Shown here: positions 19,301 to 27,724 of the stretch, in pieces
How the letters are laid out: every line of letters begins with the position of its first letter
Position numbering within the stretch: position 1 is the stretch's first letter
Assembly (NCBI GenBank): GCA_963713445.1
Contig: CAVQMB010000006.1
Coordinates: 15,168 to 79,167 of the forward strand
From: CAVQMB01 sp963713445
GTDB lineage: Bacteria; Pseudomonadota; Gammaproteobacteria; Competibacterales; Competibacteraceae
DNA: 64,000 nucleotides
Direction: 5' to 3'
Translations under genes and position numbers: made by a program
Notes under the pieces: model-generated
Seen by the model: only the letters and a program-made list of their open reading frames with translations
Told to the model about the DNA's origin: nothing
Database searches by the model: none

Positions 19301-19836
19301 CCGGCCGTGACGGACTCGCACGGGCGGTCGCGGTGAGCTATGCCAAGTTACTGGCCTACAAGGATGAGTATGAGGTGGCACGACTGTACTGCGACAGCCG
19401 CTTCCAGGCCCGCCTGGATGACCAGTTCGAGGGCGAGTACCGGCTTGAATTCCATCTGGCACCACCGCTGCTGGCACGCCGCGACCCGGTAACGGGCCAG
19501 CCCCGGAAACGCCGCTACGGTCCCTGGATGCTTCGGGTGTTCCAGCTATTGGCGCGACTGCGGCCGCTGCGCGGCACCCCGCTCGATCCATTCGGCTACA
19601 GCGCCGAGCGGCGCATGGAGCGCCAGCTTATTGGTGACTACGAGCGGCTGGTCGAAACCCTGATCAGTAATCTCAATCAGGACAATCACGCGATCGCGGT
19701 AGAGCTGGCCGAACTGGCCCAGACCGTCCGCGGTTATGGCCACATCAAGGCGACCGCTGTAGCCGCGGCAAAAGCCCGCGAACGGGAGCTGCTGACGCTG
19801 TTCCACACCCCCCCGGTCGCTGCCCAGGCAGCGTAG
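16381..19836 (+). CDS. Fused indolepyruvate:ferredoxin oxidoreductase
   Basis: A 1151-residue single-chain 2-oxoacid:ferredoxin oxidoreductase. In order it has a pyrimidine-binding domain with GYRGSPLGGFD, and a TPP domain with FCAGCPHNSS and GDGTYFHSG (about 430-600). An iron-sulfur segment CEGCGDCGTQSNC lies near 630, with more Cys to about 680. The gamma domain starts at ITGIGGTGVVTIG (about 717), and a C-terminal extension follows. The family oxidatively decarboxylates aryl pyruvates to aryl-acetyl-CoA with ferredoxin as acceptor; the fused form is common in aerobic proteobacteria. It is transcribed alone after a 283-bp upstream region. Confidence 0.93.
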   Translation: MSLATVTLDDKYSLDSGRVYLTGTQALVRLPMLQRQRDAAMGLNTACFISGYRGSPLGGFDQQLWQARTFLQNNHIQFQPGVNEDLAATAIWGSQQVGLWPGAKYDGVFAIWYGKGPGVDRSGDVLKHANAAGTAPNGGVLAIAGDDHVCKSSTLPHQSEYALMDAQIPVLNPANIQDILDLGLFGWAMSRFSGCWVGFKTVAEIMDSSASVQIDPHRVAIQLPDDFRPPADGLHLRWPDQPLEQELRLQRYKLNAVRAFARANRIDRLIIDSPRPRFGIATTGKAYLDVRQALDELGIDEQLATEIGLRLYKVAMSWPLEPTGAAAFARGLDEVLVVEEKRPLVETQLKEQLYNLPDGQRPRVIGKVDETGQSLQPVSGELDPVQVARVIAARIARFHPHEGLQQRLQQLEAREQKRNRPALELVRQPHFCAGCPHNSSTRVPDGSRALAGIGCHFMALWMDRHTETFTQMGGEGAPWIGQAPFTETRHVFANIGDGTYFHSGLLAIRAAVAAGVNVTYKILYNDAVAMTGGQPVDGQLSVGQISQQVRAEGVQRIAVVTDEPAKYDHHAGFASATTVHHRDDLERLQRQLREVSGVSVLIYDQTCAAEKRRRRKRGKLADPPQRVFINQEVCEGCGDCGTQSNCLAVVPVETAFGRKRAIDQSSCNKDFSCLNGFCPSFVTVHGGQPRRHSALAPAQRPELPDPKVPVIHQPYDILITGIGGTGVVTIGALLGMAAHLEGKGVTVLDMTGLSQKYGAVVSHLRLAPRQRDLHAVRIAAGHARLLLGCDLLVAAASDTLARLDPQRSAAVVNSHETMPGEFTRNPDLAFPQQSGRSAISAAAASADFLDATRIATRLLGDSIAANLFMVGYAWQQGLIPLSAAAIERAIELNGVAVDFNRQAFYWGRYAAHDRAGIEQMVADTSDHQDTAPVSLEDVVTHRAEHLTRYQNTAYADRYQALVRRVGAAEQARAPGRDGLARAVAVSYAKLLAYKDEYEVARLYCDSRFQARLDDQFEGEYRLEFHLAPPLLARRDPVTGQPRKRRYGPWMLRVFQLLARLRPLRGTPLDPFGYSAERRMERQLIGDYERLVETLISNLNQDNHAIAVELAELAQTVRGYGHIKATAVAAAKARERELLTLFHTPPVAAQAA

Positions 19837-19861
19837 GCGGCTTTACGACGGACACCATGAC

Positions 19862-21283
19862 CTAGTCGCGCTGCAGGCGCTGACCGGCAACCACCCTGAC
19901 TTCGTCCGCACCGCGGGCACCGCCCGGGGTCAGACGCAGCGCGCTCAGGGCGGCACCTGCAAGCGCGAAACCGGTTCCCACCAGCAGTGCCAGCGTAGTG
20001 CCATGACGCAGCGACTGCGCCAGTAGCAATGCCACCAGCGCAGCGCCTGTGGTCTGACCCAACAGGCGGGCGGTACCCAGCAGACCGCTGGCCCCACCGC
20101 TGCGTTCACGCGGGGCGGCTGCAATCATGGTACGGTTGTTGGGCGACTGGAACAGACCGAAACCGGCACCGCTCAGCAGCATGCGCCATACCACATCGAT
20201 GGTCGCCGGGTGTGTCGGAAGCATGGCCAGCGTCAGCAGGCCGCCGGCGAACAGCAGCAACCCGATGGCACCCAGCACGCCGGCACGATAGTGGTCTGTC
20301 AGCCGGCCCGCAAGCGGCGCAACGAAAGCCGTGGCGATCGGCCACGGCGTCATCAGAAGGCCAATCTGCACCGCCGAATAGCCAAACCTGTCCTGTAGAT
20401 AGAAAGGCAAAGCGACAAAGGCAAGCATCTGGGCGCAGAACGCTGCGATAGACGTGAGAATGGACAGAGTAAAAATCGGAATGCGCAACAGATCAACTGG
20501 CAACAAGGGAGCGGTCATGCGTCGCTGCCGATGTACCAGCAATACCCCCGCGAGCGTTGCGATGGCGAACTCCGCGCCATAGAACAACGGCGCCTCGCCA
20601 TGGCCGACGCTGTCAATGGCGGTAATTCCAAGGCCGAACGTGGCCGCACTGAAGACGGCGCTTGGCCAGTCGAAACGGTGACTGCCGCGCGGCGTGAAGG
20701 GTAATGCGCGCAGTCCTAACGTCAGGGCTGCGAGCCCGAACGGCACATTTACTGCGAACAGAAACGGCCAGCTCGCGACCGCCAGAATGCCCGCCGCGAT
20801 GGTGGGCCCCGCTGCGGCTGATACCGCCACAACCAGTGCATTGAGGCCAATACCGCGCCCCAGCAGACGCTGAGGATAAATGAATCGTACCAATGCCGAG
20901 TTAATACTCATGATGCCTGCGGCCCCGAACCCTTGCACCACGCGGGCCAGGGTCAGCATCATCAGTGAACCCGACACCGCACACAGCAGTGACGCCGCCG
21001 TAAACAGCACCAGCCCCACAAGATAGATCCGGCGATAGCCGACGATCTCTCCTAGCGAGGACAACGGCAGCAGCGAAATCGTGATCGCCAGCTGATAGCC
21101 GTTGACGATCCAGATCGCGAACGACGGGCTGGCCTGCAGATCCTGAGCGATGGTCGGCAACGCGACATTGGCAATCGCCCCGTCCATCACTGCCATGACC
21201 AGACCCAACGCAATAGTCAGGATGGCCCAGTTGCGTTGCGGCAGTGGCAGGCCATCACCGGCGTCTGTCATGACACTACGCAT
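19862..21283 (-). CDS. DHA2-family (EmrB/QacA) drug exporter
   Basis: About 473 residues with some 14 hydrophobic segments. The DHA2 motif region VMDGAIANVALPTIAQDL is in helix 1, and a motif-C-like glycine-rich segment is present. These proton antiporters export drugs or small amphiphiles. No membrane-fusion partner (EmrA-like) is adjacent. Start codons at 21283 and 21271 are both possible and neither has a strong Shine-Dalgarno; the longer open frame to 21448 is unlikely because it overlaps mscS. Confidence 0.87.
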   Translation of the reverse strand: MRSVMTDAGDGLPLPQRNWAILTIALGLVMAVMDGAIANVALPTIAQDLQASPSFAIWIVNGYQLAITISLLPLSSLGEIVGYRRIYLVGLVLFTAASLLCAVSGSLMMLTLARVVQGFGAAGIMSINSALVRFIYPQRLLGRGIGLNALVVAVSAAAGPTIAAGILAVASWPFLFAVNVPFGLAALTLGLRALPFTPRGSHRFDWPSAVFSAATFGLGITAIDSVGHGEAPLFYGAEFAIATLAGVLLVHRQRRMTAPLLPVDLLRIPIFTLSILTSIAAFCAQMLAFVALPFYLQDRFGYSAVQIGLLMTPWPIATAFVAPLAGRLTDHYRAGVLGAIGLLLFAGGLLTLAMLPTHPATIDVVWRMLLSGAGFGLFQSPNNRTMIAAAPRERSGGASGLLGTARLLGQTTGAALVALLLAQSLRHGTTLALLVGTGFALAGAALSALRLTPGGARGADEVRVVAGQRLQRD

Positions 21284-21359
21284 AGGCCAGTATATGGAGG
21301 GATGCGGGCGGCCCGGAAAACCGGGGTTGGGAAGGGCCGGGCCGAGCGGCCGGCGCCGG

Positions 21360-22457
21360 TCATGATGAATTCCTGATCGAGCTACCGTGACCCGTGTTGA
21401 GTTCGGCACGCACGCGCGGCAGGGCCTGCGGGTAGGTCTGCTGCACAAATTCGATCAGTTTTTCCCGGACCTCGCATCTGAGATCGAAGGCACGTCCCGC
21501 GTTAGCGGCCGACACCAGGATTCGCAATTCCATGGTGGACTCCCGGAAGTCGGTAACTGCAACGTTAACGACCTGGTGGTCCCAAAGCCTTGATGCGCCT
21601 GCAATCTTCTCGACCTGCTCGCGAATGGCCTGGACCGGAATCGAATAGTCCAGATACACCGTTACGCTACCAATCAGCGATGCGCTTTCGCGCGTCCAGT
21701 TCTGGAACGGCTTTTCGATGAAGTAGCTGAGCGGCAGAATCAGGCGACGCCAGTCCCAGATCCTGACCACTACATAAGTAGCAGTGATTTCCTCGACATT
21801 GCCCCATTCACCCTCAACCAGCAGTGCGTCGTCGATGCGAATCGGCTGGGTGACGGCCAGCTGGATACCGGCAAACAGGTTTTTCAGTACCGGTTGCAGA
21901 GCCAGGCCCACGACGATGCCGGCAGCACCCGCCGACGCCAGCAGACTGACACCGTACTGGCGCACCGCATCGAACGTCATCAACGCCGCGCCAATAGCAA
22001 GGGTGACAATGAGGATATTACCGACCCGTTGCAGTATGCGCGACTGCGTCACGTGCTTGCGTGCCAGCAGATTGTCCTCGGCGTCCAGTTTGAAGCGCCT
22101 GAGGTAGACCGTTGTCCAGATGTGCATCACGGTCATCACCATCCAGGCCACAAGGCCGATGAAACAGATCAGCAGCACGTGGGCCAGGACCGCGGACTGA
22201 GTAGCTGTCAGCGGCGCGATTGTTACGCCGCCGGACAGCGCGGCGACCAGCATCGCGAAGCGGGCTGGCTTTTGGGTTCTTGCTACGAGCGAGCGCCGCA
22301 GTAGCTCACCTGAAGCGACAACATGACTAAGAAAATCGTACAACAGCCGATGGACGAGAAGTCCGGCGGCCACCGCAAGGGCCAGGACAACCGCGCTGAG
22401 CGCCCAAGGCGGCAACCAGGCGATATGTTGCATCAGTGTTCTCAGGAACTGCATCAT
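21360..22457 (-). CDS. MscS-family mechanosensitive channel
   Basis: About 365 residues. Several N-terminal helices precede the pore-lining TM3, which reads GVSLLASAGAAGIVVGLALQ. The conserved beta domain follows (GEWGNVEEITATYVVVRIWD). These channels open under membrane tension to release solutes on hypo-osmotic shock. I choose the ATG at 22457 over the upstream frame to 22556 because a terminator hairpin for the upstream gene occupies 22473-22506. Confidence 0.9.
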   Translation of the reverse strand: MMQFLRTLMQHIAWLPPWALSAVVLALAVAAGLLVHRLLYDFLSHVVASGELLRRSLVARTQKPARFAMLVAALSGGVTIAPLTATQSAVLAHVLLICFIGLVAWMVMTVMHIWTTVYLRRFKLDAEDNLLARKHVTQSRILQRVGNILIVTLAIGAALMTFDAVRQYGVSLLASAGAAGIVVGLALQPVLKNLFAGIQLAVTQPIRIDDALLVEGEWGNVEEITATYVVVRIWDWRRLILPLSYFIEKPFQNWTRESASLIGSVTVYLDYSIPVQAIREQVEKIAGASRLWDHQVVNVAVTDFRESTMELRILVSAANAGRAFDLRCEVREKLIEFVQQTYPQALPRVRAELNTGHGSSIRNSS

Positions 22458-22472
22458 AAAACCAGCAGACAC

Positions 22473-22506
22473 AAAAAAGGCGCCGGACCGTTCGAGTCGC
22501 GGCGCC
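22473..22506 (-). terminator. Intrinsic terminator of the coiled-coil protein gene
   Basis: On the minus strand GGCGCCG and CGGCGCC form a 7-bp GC stem with a 14-base loop, followed directly by six T residues (22478-22473). It lies 31 bases past the stop of the gene ending at 22537. Confidence 0.8.
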
Positions 22507-22536
22507 TTCTCGGCGGTAAACCGCGGATTCCGGGGG

Positions 22537-23148
22537 TCAGGACTTGGGCGAACCACCCGCTTGACGGGCCCGCATCACGATCTTGCGCATCTTGGCCTCG
22601 GTGTTCTGCAAATCAGTAATGAGCTTATCAGTATTGCTGTTCTGATCACGCATGGCCGCCAGCAAACCCTTGCGGAACTTCTCCTGCGCTGCCTGAACCT
22701 TCTTGTCATGAAGCGCCTGGAGCTGGGCCTTGCGCAAATCGCGACGGCGCTTTTGCAGTTCCTGAATTGCCTGGTGGCGCTTGTCCTTGGCAAGATTCTT
22801 ATCGGATAACTTAGCTTGCAGAGCCTTCATCTGCTTCACAGCAGTTTTGGGATCGTGACCATTAGCCTTCATGGTCTGTATCACCAGATCCCGCAGATGA
22901 CTCTCCTGAGCTTTCAGTTCGGGATGCTTCTTGAGTGCTGCCTTCTGGATCGTACCCAGCTTACCCCGCACCTGCTGCAGATGCCGACGGGCCTGCTGGA
23001 ACTGCTTCATGGTTTGCGACTGCTGGGCGCTACTGCCGGCGGACCCGTTGCCATTGGCGGCGAAAGCCAGTGGTGTGGCCGCCAGGCCTGTCAGTGCCAT
23101 CGTCAGAACAGCGGCGTGGATCATGCGGTGAGACTTGGGGTTATACAT
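22537..23148 (-). CDS. Secreted coiled-coil protein of unknown function
   Basis: About 203 residues. A signal peptide (MIHAAVLTMALTGLAATPLA followed by FAA) precedes a Gly/Ser/Gln-rich linker and then a long Lys/Gln/Leu-rich helical region with heptad character through residue ~190. It is reminiscent in composition of Spy/CpxP-like periplasmic chaperones, but no LTxxQ motif is visible, so I assign no function. The start at 23148 has AGAGG at good spacing. It has its own terminator. Confidence 0.75.
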   Translation of the reverse strand: MYNPKSHRMIHAAVLTMALTGLAATPLAFAANGNGSAGSSAQQSQTMKQFQQARRHLQQVRGKLGTIQKAALKKHPELKAQESHLRDLVIQTMKANGHDPKTAVKQMKALQAKLSDKNLAKDKRHQAIQELQKRRRDLRKAQLQALHDKKVQAAQEKFRKGLLAAMRDQNSNTDKLITDLQNTEAKMRKIVMRARQAGGSPKS

Positions 23149-23325
23149 AAAACCTCTGATTACCATTCAGTATGTCGGTGGAATTACGGATAAGTTGGAG
23201 CCCAAAAACAGGACACCTAACCAGACCTTAACAGCCGTAACCACTTGGCTGTCAAGCAACCACGATGGACCTGCCCGGGGGTTCGGCTCGTTACTCAACA
23301 GAACTCGGTTCCTGCGGACGGCATA

Positions 23326-23919
23326 CTAGTAGAGAAACAATATAACGGCGAGCACCATCAGGGCAGCAAGAACGGGGCCCAGCAGGCGCTCGCCACGCGT
23401 GCGCCTCAAGAACGCCTCAAGCTGTTGTCCGAATGCCATCCAGGTCATGCTGGAAAGCGGTGCGAGCAACAAGCACCCGAGCGTGAGTAGCAGGAGTTCG
23501 GTCATGCGCCCCGGACCGGGTGCGACTGAGAGGACCACGAATGATGTCGCCATCGCCCAGGCTTTGGGATTGATCCATTGGAACAACGCCGCCTCGTGAA
23601 ACCGCATGGGTCGATCGGCGCCGCCCGTATTGCCAATCTGCAGACCGAGAAGATGCCATGCCATCCACAGGAAATAGGCTGCCGCCAGGTATCGCAGTGC
23701 GGTCTCGATCTCCGGGTACTGCACGAACACCTCCCCCAGTCCCAGCCCGATCAAAAACACCATCAACGGAAAACCGGCGACGACACCGAGTGCATGCGGC
23801 GCCGTCCGCCCAAGGCCAAACTTCGCACTGGAAGTCATTAGCATCAGGTTATTCGGTCCGGGCGTGAAAAACCCCGGGATTGCAGCCGACAGAAAAGCGG
23901 CTATGACAGCGGTATTCAT
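23326..23919 (-). CDS. LysE/RhtB-family amino acid exporter
   Basis: About 197 residues with six hydrophobic segments and the family N-terminus PGFFTPGPNNLMLMTSS. NPKAWAMA is also typical. The family exports amino acids or related metabolites. It begins 40 bases after the HAD dehalogenase gene on the same strand and is probably co-transcribed with it. The ATG at 23919 starts the conserved region. Confidence 0.88.
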   Translation of the reverse strand: MNTAVIAAFLSAAIPGFFTPGPNNLMLMTSSAKFGLGRTAPHALGVVAGFPLMVFLIGLGLGEVFVQYPEIETALRYLAAAYFLWMAWHLLGLQIGNTGGADRPMRFHEAALFQWINPKAWAMATSFVVLSVAPGPGRMTELLLLTLGCLLLAPLSSMTWMAFGQQLEAFLRRTRGERLLGPVLAALMVLAVILFLY

Positions 23920-23959
23920 GATCGTCCGGTATTTGATGCAACGATGGCGGATGGCTCTA

Positions 23960-24688
23960 TCAGAGCTCTCCACCCAACTCTTGCTGGTGAGCTCTAACCA
24001 ACTCGGCCATACTGTTGAAACGGAAATCATAGTGTGGGATCTCGCCCGGATTCATCGTCGCGCCGAAGCCTTCCTGCTGATGACGCCGGTAGATCCAGCA
24101 CGATGCCAGGCCATGCCTGTTTGCTGGTGCATGGTCGTGGAACAGGCTTTCGGCGGTATGCAGAATCTCATGTTTCCGGATTCCCAGCGATTCAAGCTTC
24201 TTTAGCATGTAGTCGAAATTACGGTCGGAAGGTTTGTAAGAACCACAGTCTTCAGCGGTGTAGATCGCATCAAAATCGATCCGCAGTTTTTCGTTGCTAC
24301 CGGTGAAGCGTTCATTATCCACGTTCGACAGAATAATCAGCTTGTAATGCGTCTTAAGGTATCGCAGCGCATCGGCAGAATCGCTGAAGGCGGGCCAGTC
24401 CTTGACCGACTTGCCGTAAGCCACGCATTCGTTCCAGCTCACCGGCACACCCCATTCCTCGGCGAGGCGGCGATAGACAATCGCCAGCAGCCCACAATAG
24501 TTCTTCGCCGGTGTCTGAGCCTGTTGATGGGATTCGTGGCGGGCGTGAGCTTCGAGAATCTGGTTGCGGGTGAGTCCCCGAGCGACCTTGGCCGTCAGCG
24601 GTTTGAGTGCCTCGACTATTCCTGATTCCCAGTCGATAAGCGTACCGTAACAATCGAACGTCAGGGCGTTGAAATCGGTAAGTTTCAC
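23960..24688 (-). CDS. Haloacid dehalogenase type II-like HAD hydrolase
   Basis: A 242-residue HAD enzyme. Motif I is FDCYGTLID (nucleophile Asp12), motif II is ILSNVDN, the Lys motif is SYKPSD, and a late segment reads TAESLFHDHAPA. This pattern is that of 2-haloacid dehalogenases (type II), although many such proteins act on other substrates. The start is GTG with AAGGA 8 bases upstream, and it overlaps by 4 bases the stop of a short upstream open frame. Confidence 0.88.
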   Translation of the reverse strand: MKLTDFNALTFDCYGTLIDWESGIVEALKPLTAKVARGLTRNQILEAHARHESHQQAQTPAKNYCGLLAIVYRRLAEEWGVPVSWNECVAYGKSVKDWPAFSDSADALRYLKTHYKLIILSNVDNERFTGSNEKLRIDFDAIYTAEDCGSYKPSDRNFDYMLKKLESLGIRKHEILHTAESLFHDHAPANRHGLASCWIYRRHQQEGFGATMNPGEIPHYDFRFNSMAELVRAHQQELGGEL

Positions 24689-24840
24689 GGGTTCAGTTCC
24701 TTGATGTCGTAGATTCGGTTAGTTGCTTTCGTCAGCCGATCAATGCGGAGATCGACCTCGTCGTGGGTGATTTGGCGCTCGCGGTTGTGAACAGTTCGCT
24801 CAGGTGACAATGATGTGTCCACAAAACCGGGGTGGGCCAC
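24685..24840 (-). pseudogene. Short coding remnant or small ORF upstream of the HAD gene
   Basis: An open frame of about 51 codons (possible GTG starts at 24840 and 24822) ends in ...NRIYDIKELNP and shares a GTGA overlap with the HAD start. The overlap and protein-like composition (THDEVDLRIDRLTKATNRIY) suggest the C-terminal end of a once longer gene whose 5' part is gone; an in-frame TAG lies just upstream. I do not recognise the family. It could also be a genuine leader peptide. Confidence 0.4.
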
Positions 24841-25022
24841 AAACGAGTCAGAGCTCTAAGCAGGCTGCCGCTAACCGAACTTGCGATGTGCGGAGCTTAC
24901 GCGACAGCGGTTGGGCTGTCAGCCGCCCGACAATACAGTGCCGTTGCCCATCACCGGCATATTGCCGATAATGCCCGCTGCCCTTCAAACCCCTTCCGCA
25001 CGCCACCATCCATAGGACCGAC

Positions 25023-25670
25023 ATGGAACCCGACTTCTGGCACCAGCGCTGGCACAACGATGAGATCGGCTTTCATCAGCCTGAGGTTAATCCGCGGTTA
25101 ATCAGGCACTGGCCGCGCCTGCAGCTGCCCGCGGAGAGCCGGGTGCTGGTGCCGTTATGCGGCAAAAGCATGGATCTTGCCTGGCTGGCGGAGCAAGGAC
25201 ATCAGGTGATCGGTGCCGAATTGAGCACCGTGGCGTTGACGGATTTCTGCCGTGACCACGGGCTTGAACCGGCCATCAGCAACCACGGCCTGTTGCAGCG
25301 CTGGCAGGCCGGCGCCTACACCCTTTTCTGTGGGGATTTCCTGGAGTTGACGCCAGAGCTTCTGGGTCCGGTCGATGCCGTCTACGACCGGGCGGCGCTA
25401 ATCGCCCTGCCGCCGGCCATGCGTCCGCACTACGTTGCCAGGCTGCTGCAGGTAGCTGGCACTGCCCGGCAACTGCTGATCACGCTAGAGTACCGGCAGG
25501 AACTGATGAACGGTCCACCGTTTGCCGTGCTGGAGGACGAGGTCCGCCAGCTCTACCACGGGCACCCCATCAGTCGGCTGGATGAAACCGATGTCCTGGC
25601 TGGCCAGCCGCGGTTTCGCAAGAAAGGGCTGGACCGGCTCCGGGAAGCGGTCTACCTGATCAAACCGTGA
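25023..25670 (+). CDS. tpm: Thiopurine S-methyltransferase
   Basis: A 215-residue SAM-dependent methyltransferase of TPMT type: WHQRWHNDEIGFHQPEVNP at the N-terminus, VLVPLCGKSMDLAWLAEQGH for SAM binding and FCGDFLEL. Bacterial TPMTs methylate thiopurines, and selenium or tellurium oxyanions. AGGA precedes the ATG. Its TGA overlaps the GTG start of the next MFS gene, so the two are translationally coupled. Confidence 0.92.
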   Translation: MEPDFWHQRWHNDEIGFHQPEVNPRLIRHWPRLQLPAESRVLVPLCGKSMDLAWLAEQGHQVIGAELSTVALTDFCRDHGLEPAISNHGLLQRWQAGAYTLFCGDFLELTPELLGPVDAVYDRAALIALPPAMRPHYVARLLQVAGTARQLLITLEYRQELMNGPPFAVLEDEVRQLYHGHPISRLDETDVLAGQPRFRKKGLDRLREAVYLIKP

Positions 25671-26923
25671 GCAGCGTGAGCGACACGCTGCCGGTGCCCG
25701 ATCGTTCGCTCACCCTCAGGATCCTGATCCCGTTCGCAGCCGGCTATTTCCTGTCGTATCTATTCCGGACGGTCAATGCCGTCATCGCACCTGAACTGAC
25801 TACAGCACTGGGCCTGGATGCCACTGCGCTGGGCTTGCTGACCAGCGTTTACTTCCTGGCCTTCGCGCTATTCCAGCTGCCACTCGGTATGCTGCTGGAC
25901 CGCTACGGGCCGCGCCGGGTGGAAGCAGCCCTGCTGCTGATCGCCGCCGGCGGCACACTGGTATTCGCACGTAGTTCGAGCCTGGAGGGTCTGCTGCTGG
26001 GCCGGGCACTGATCGGACTGGGGGCATCGGCGTGCCTGATGGCCGCCTTTACGGCAACTGCCTATTGGTTCCCGCCGCAGCGCGTTGCGGCCATGAACGG
26101 CTGGATTCTGGCCGCCGGCGGCCTCGGCGCCCTGACCGCTACGCGGCCAGTGGAACTGGCCTTGACGCTAACCGACTGGCGCGGCGTAATCGCTGCGCTG
26201 GCGGGGCTTGCGGTGGTGGTCATCGTGCTGCTGCTCACGCTGGCGCCGGATCCACAACGCCGGCCCGGTATCCCACTGAGAAGCCAGTTGCAGAGCATCG
26301 GCTGGATCTATCGCAACCGCTATTTCTGGCGCGTCGCCCCGCTGGCGATCATCACCCAGGCGGCGTATATGTCGATCCAGGGACTGTGGGCGGGCCCTTG
26401 GTTCCGCGACGTCACCGCGCTGAACCGGGCCGGCATGGCCGACTATCTGCTGTATACCGCCGCCGCCATCGTCGCCGGCTTTCTGTTGATCGGGCAACTG
26501 GCTTCCAGGCTGCAGCGAGTCGGCATACCCTTGAGCCGGACCATCGCGGCAGGCCTGCTGGTGTTCCTGCTGGCTCAGTTAGGTATCTGCCTCGACCTGA
26601 CCGGCTACGCGCTACCCCTGTGGCTGCTGTTCGGATTCTTCGGCAGTGCCGGCATCCTGGCCTATCCACTGTTGACCCAGCACTTTCCCGCCGACTACGG
26701 CGGCCGGGTCAACGCCGCGATCAACCTGCCGGTGTTCGTGGCCGCGTTTCTGACCCAGTGGTCGATTGGTGGGGTGATCAATCTTTGGCCCACAGGGCCG
26801 GCGGGACATTACGCCCCGGAAGCTTACCAGTGGGCTTTCGGCCTGCTGTTGGCGTTACAGGTGCTGGCGTTTCTCTGGTTCCTGGTGGGCCCGCACGAGC
26901 GCTGCGCAACGCCAGATCCATAG
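25667..26923 (+). CDS. MFS transporter coupled to tpm
   Basis: A 418-residue MFS carrier with about 12 helices. FRTVNAVIAPELTTALGL is in helix 1 and GMLLDRYGPRRV is motif A. The general look is that of the sugar-phosphate/anion or NarK-like groups; the substrate is unknown. The GTG start at 25667 overlaps the tpm stop (GTGA), suggesting export of, or uptake for, the methyltransferase substrate or product. Confidence 0.85.
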   Translation: MSSVSDTLPVPDRSLTLRILIPFAAGYFLSYLFRTVNAVIAPELTTALGLDATALGLLTSVYFLAFALFQLPLGMLLDRYGPRRVEAALLLIAAGGTLVFARSSSLEGLLLGRALIGLGASACLMAAFTATAYWFPPQRVAAMNGWILAAGGLGALTATRPVELALTLTDWRGVIAALAGLAVVVIVLLLTLAPDPQRRPGIPLRSQLQSIGWIYRNRYFWRVAPLAIITQAAYMSIQGLWAGPWFRDVTALNRAGMADYLLYTAAAIVAGFLLIGQLASRLQRVGIPLSRTIAAGLLVFLLAQLGICLDLTGYALPLWLLFGFFGSAGILAYPLLTQHFPADYGGRVNAAINLPVFVAAFLTQWSIGGVINLWPTGPAGHYAPEAYQWAFGLLLALQVLAFLWFLVGPHERCATPDP

Positions 26924-26949
26924 GCCGCTGGTTCGACAGACGGGGGGCT

Positions 26950-27711
26950 TCACTGTCCGGGCCGGCGTATGATCAGGGTGTTGCCACGCTGATGCATCTC
27001 CAGGCCGGACAGCGCATTCAATCCCAGCAACACTTTATCGGCCATGGCCATAGCCGGCAGGATCACCGCTTGCACCCGGTGCAAAGTCAGCGGTCCGAGT
27101 TGCAGCGTATCCAGTATGGTCTCGTAGCCGGTAGTGCCGCCGCTGGCGGTATCGATGCGGCGCTTGCGGCCATGCCTTAACTGCAATCGCTCGGCCAGGG
27201 TCCCCGACAGCGCTACCGTGGTGGCTCCGGTATCCACCAGCAGTTGGACCGGCTCACCGTTGATCCGCCCGGCGCTGGTAAACGGGCCATCACCCCGGCG
27301 TTGCAAAATCACTTGCCGGGGCTTAGGGTTGGCAACGCCCGCGCTGACCGGCGGCACAGACGCCTGCGATTGGCCCACCGGTGTCAGCACCAGCACCCGC
27401 TCGGGGCGGCGTGCGCCGTTGGCATCCTCACCGTACAGCAGAATGAAGTTGTAACCGTTCAGCAGGCGACGAATGCCCGCCGCCAGCGTCAGGTCAGAAA
27501 AACGCGCGCTGAGCCGGCCATCGACACCCGGCTGCAGACTGAACCTGACCCCGGTCGCGGTACCCACCGCGGCCAGCGCGGACCCCAGTGGCCGGTCCTG
27601 AAAGCTGACCGATAGGTGACCATTCCGGTAGTCGACCGGTACAGCCGCCACCACCAGGGTTGGAATCAGCCAAAACACAAGTACCAGTGGTACTAAACGT
27701 AATACCGACAA
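26950..27711 (-). CDS. STN-like domain fused to retropepsin-like aspartic protease
   Basis: About 253 residues from a TTG start at 27711, which is preceded by GAGG and lies 13 bases after the rimI stop. A signal peptide or anchor comes first (SVLRLVPLVLVFWLIPTLVV). Then comes a segment resembling a secretin/TonB short N-terminal (STN) domain: FQDRPLGSALAAVGTATGV. The C-terminal half is a retropepsin fold with the catalytic LLVDTGATTVALSG and the later LLGLNALSGLE. One-domain retropepsins act as homodimers. It is the last gene of the ilv-pssA-udg-rimI run. The longer open frame upstream overlaps rimI and is rejected. Confidence 0.75.
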   Translation of the reverse strand: MSVLRLVPLVLVFWLIPTLVVAAVPVDYRNGHLSVSFQDRPLGSALAAVGTATGVRFSLQPGVDGRLSARFSDLTLAAGIRRLLNGYNFILLYGEDANGARRPERVLVLTPVGQSQASVPPVSAGVANPKPRQVILQRRGDGPFTSAGRINGEPVQLLVDTGATTVALSGTLAERLQLRHGRKRRIDTASGGTTGYETILDTLQLGPLTLHRVQAVILPAMAMADKVLLGLNALSGLEMHQRGNTLIIRRPGQ

Positions 27712-27724
27712 AAGGTGGCCTCGG

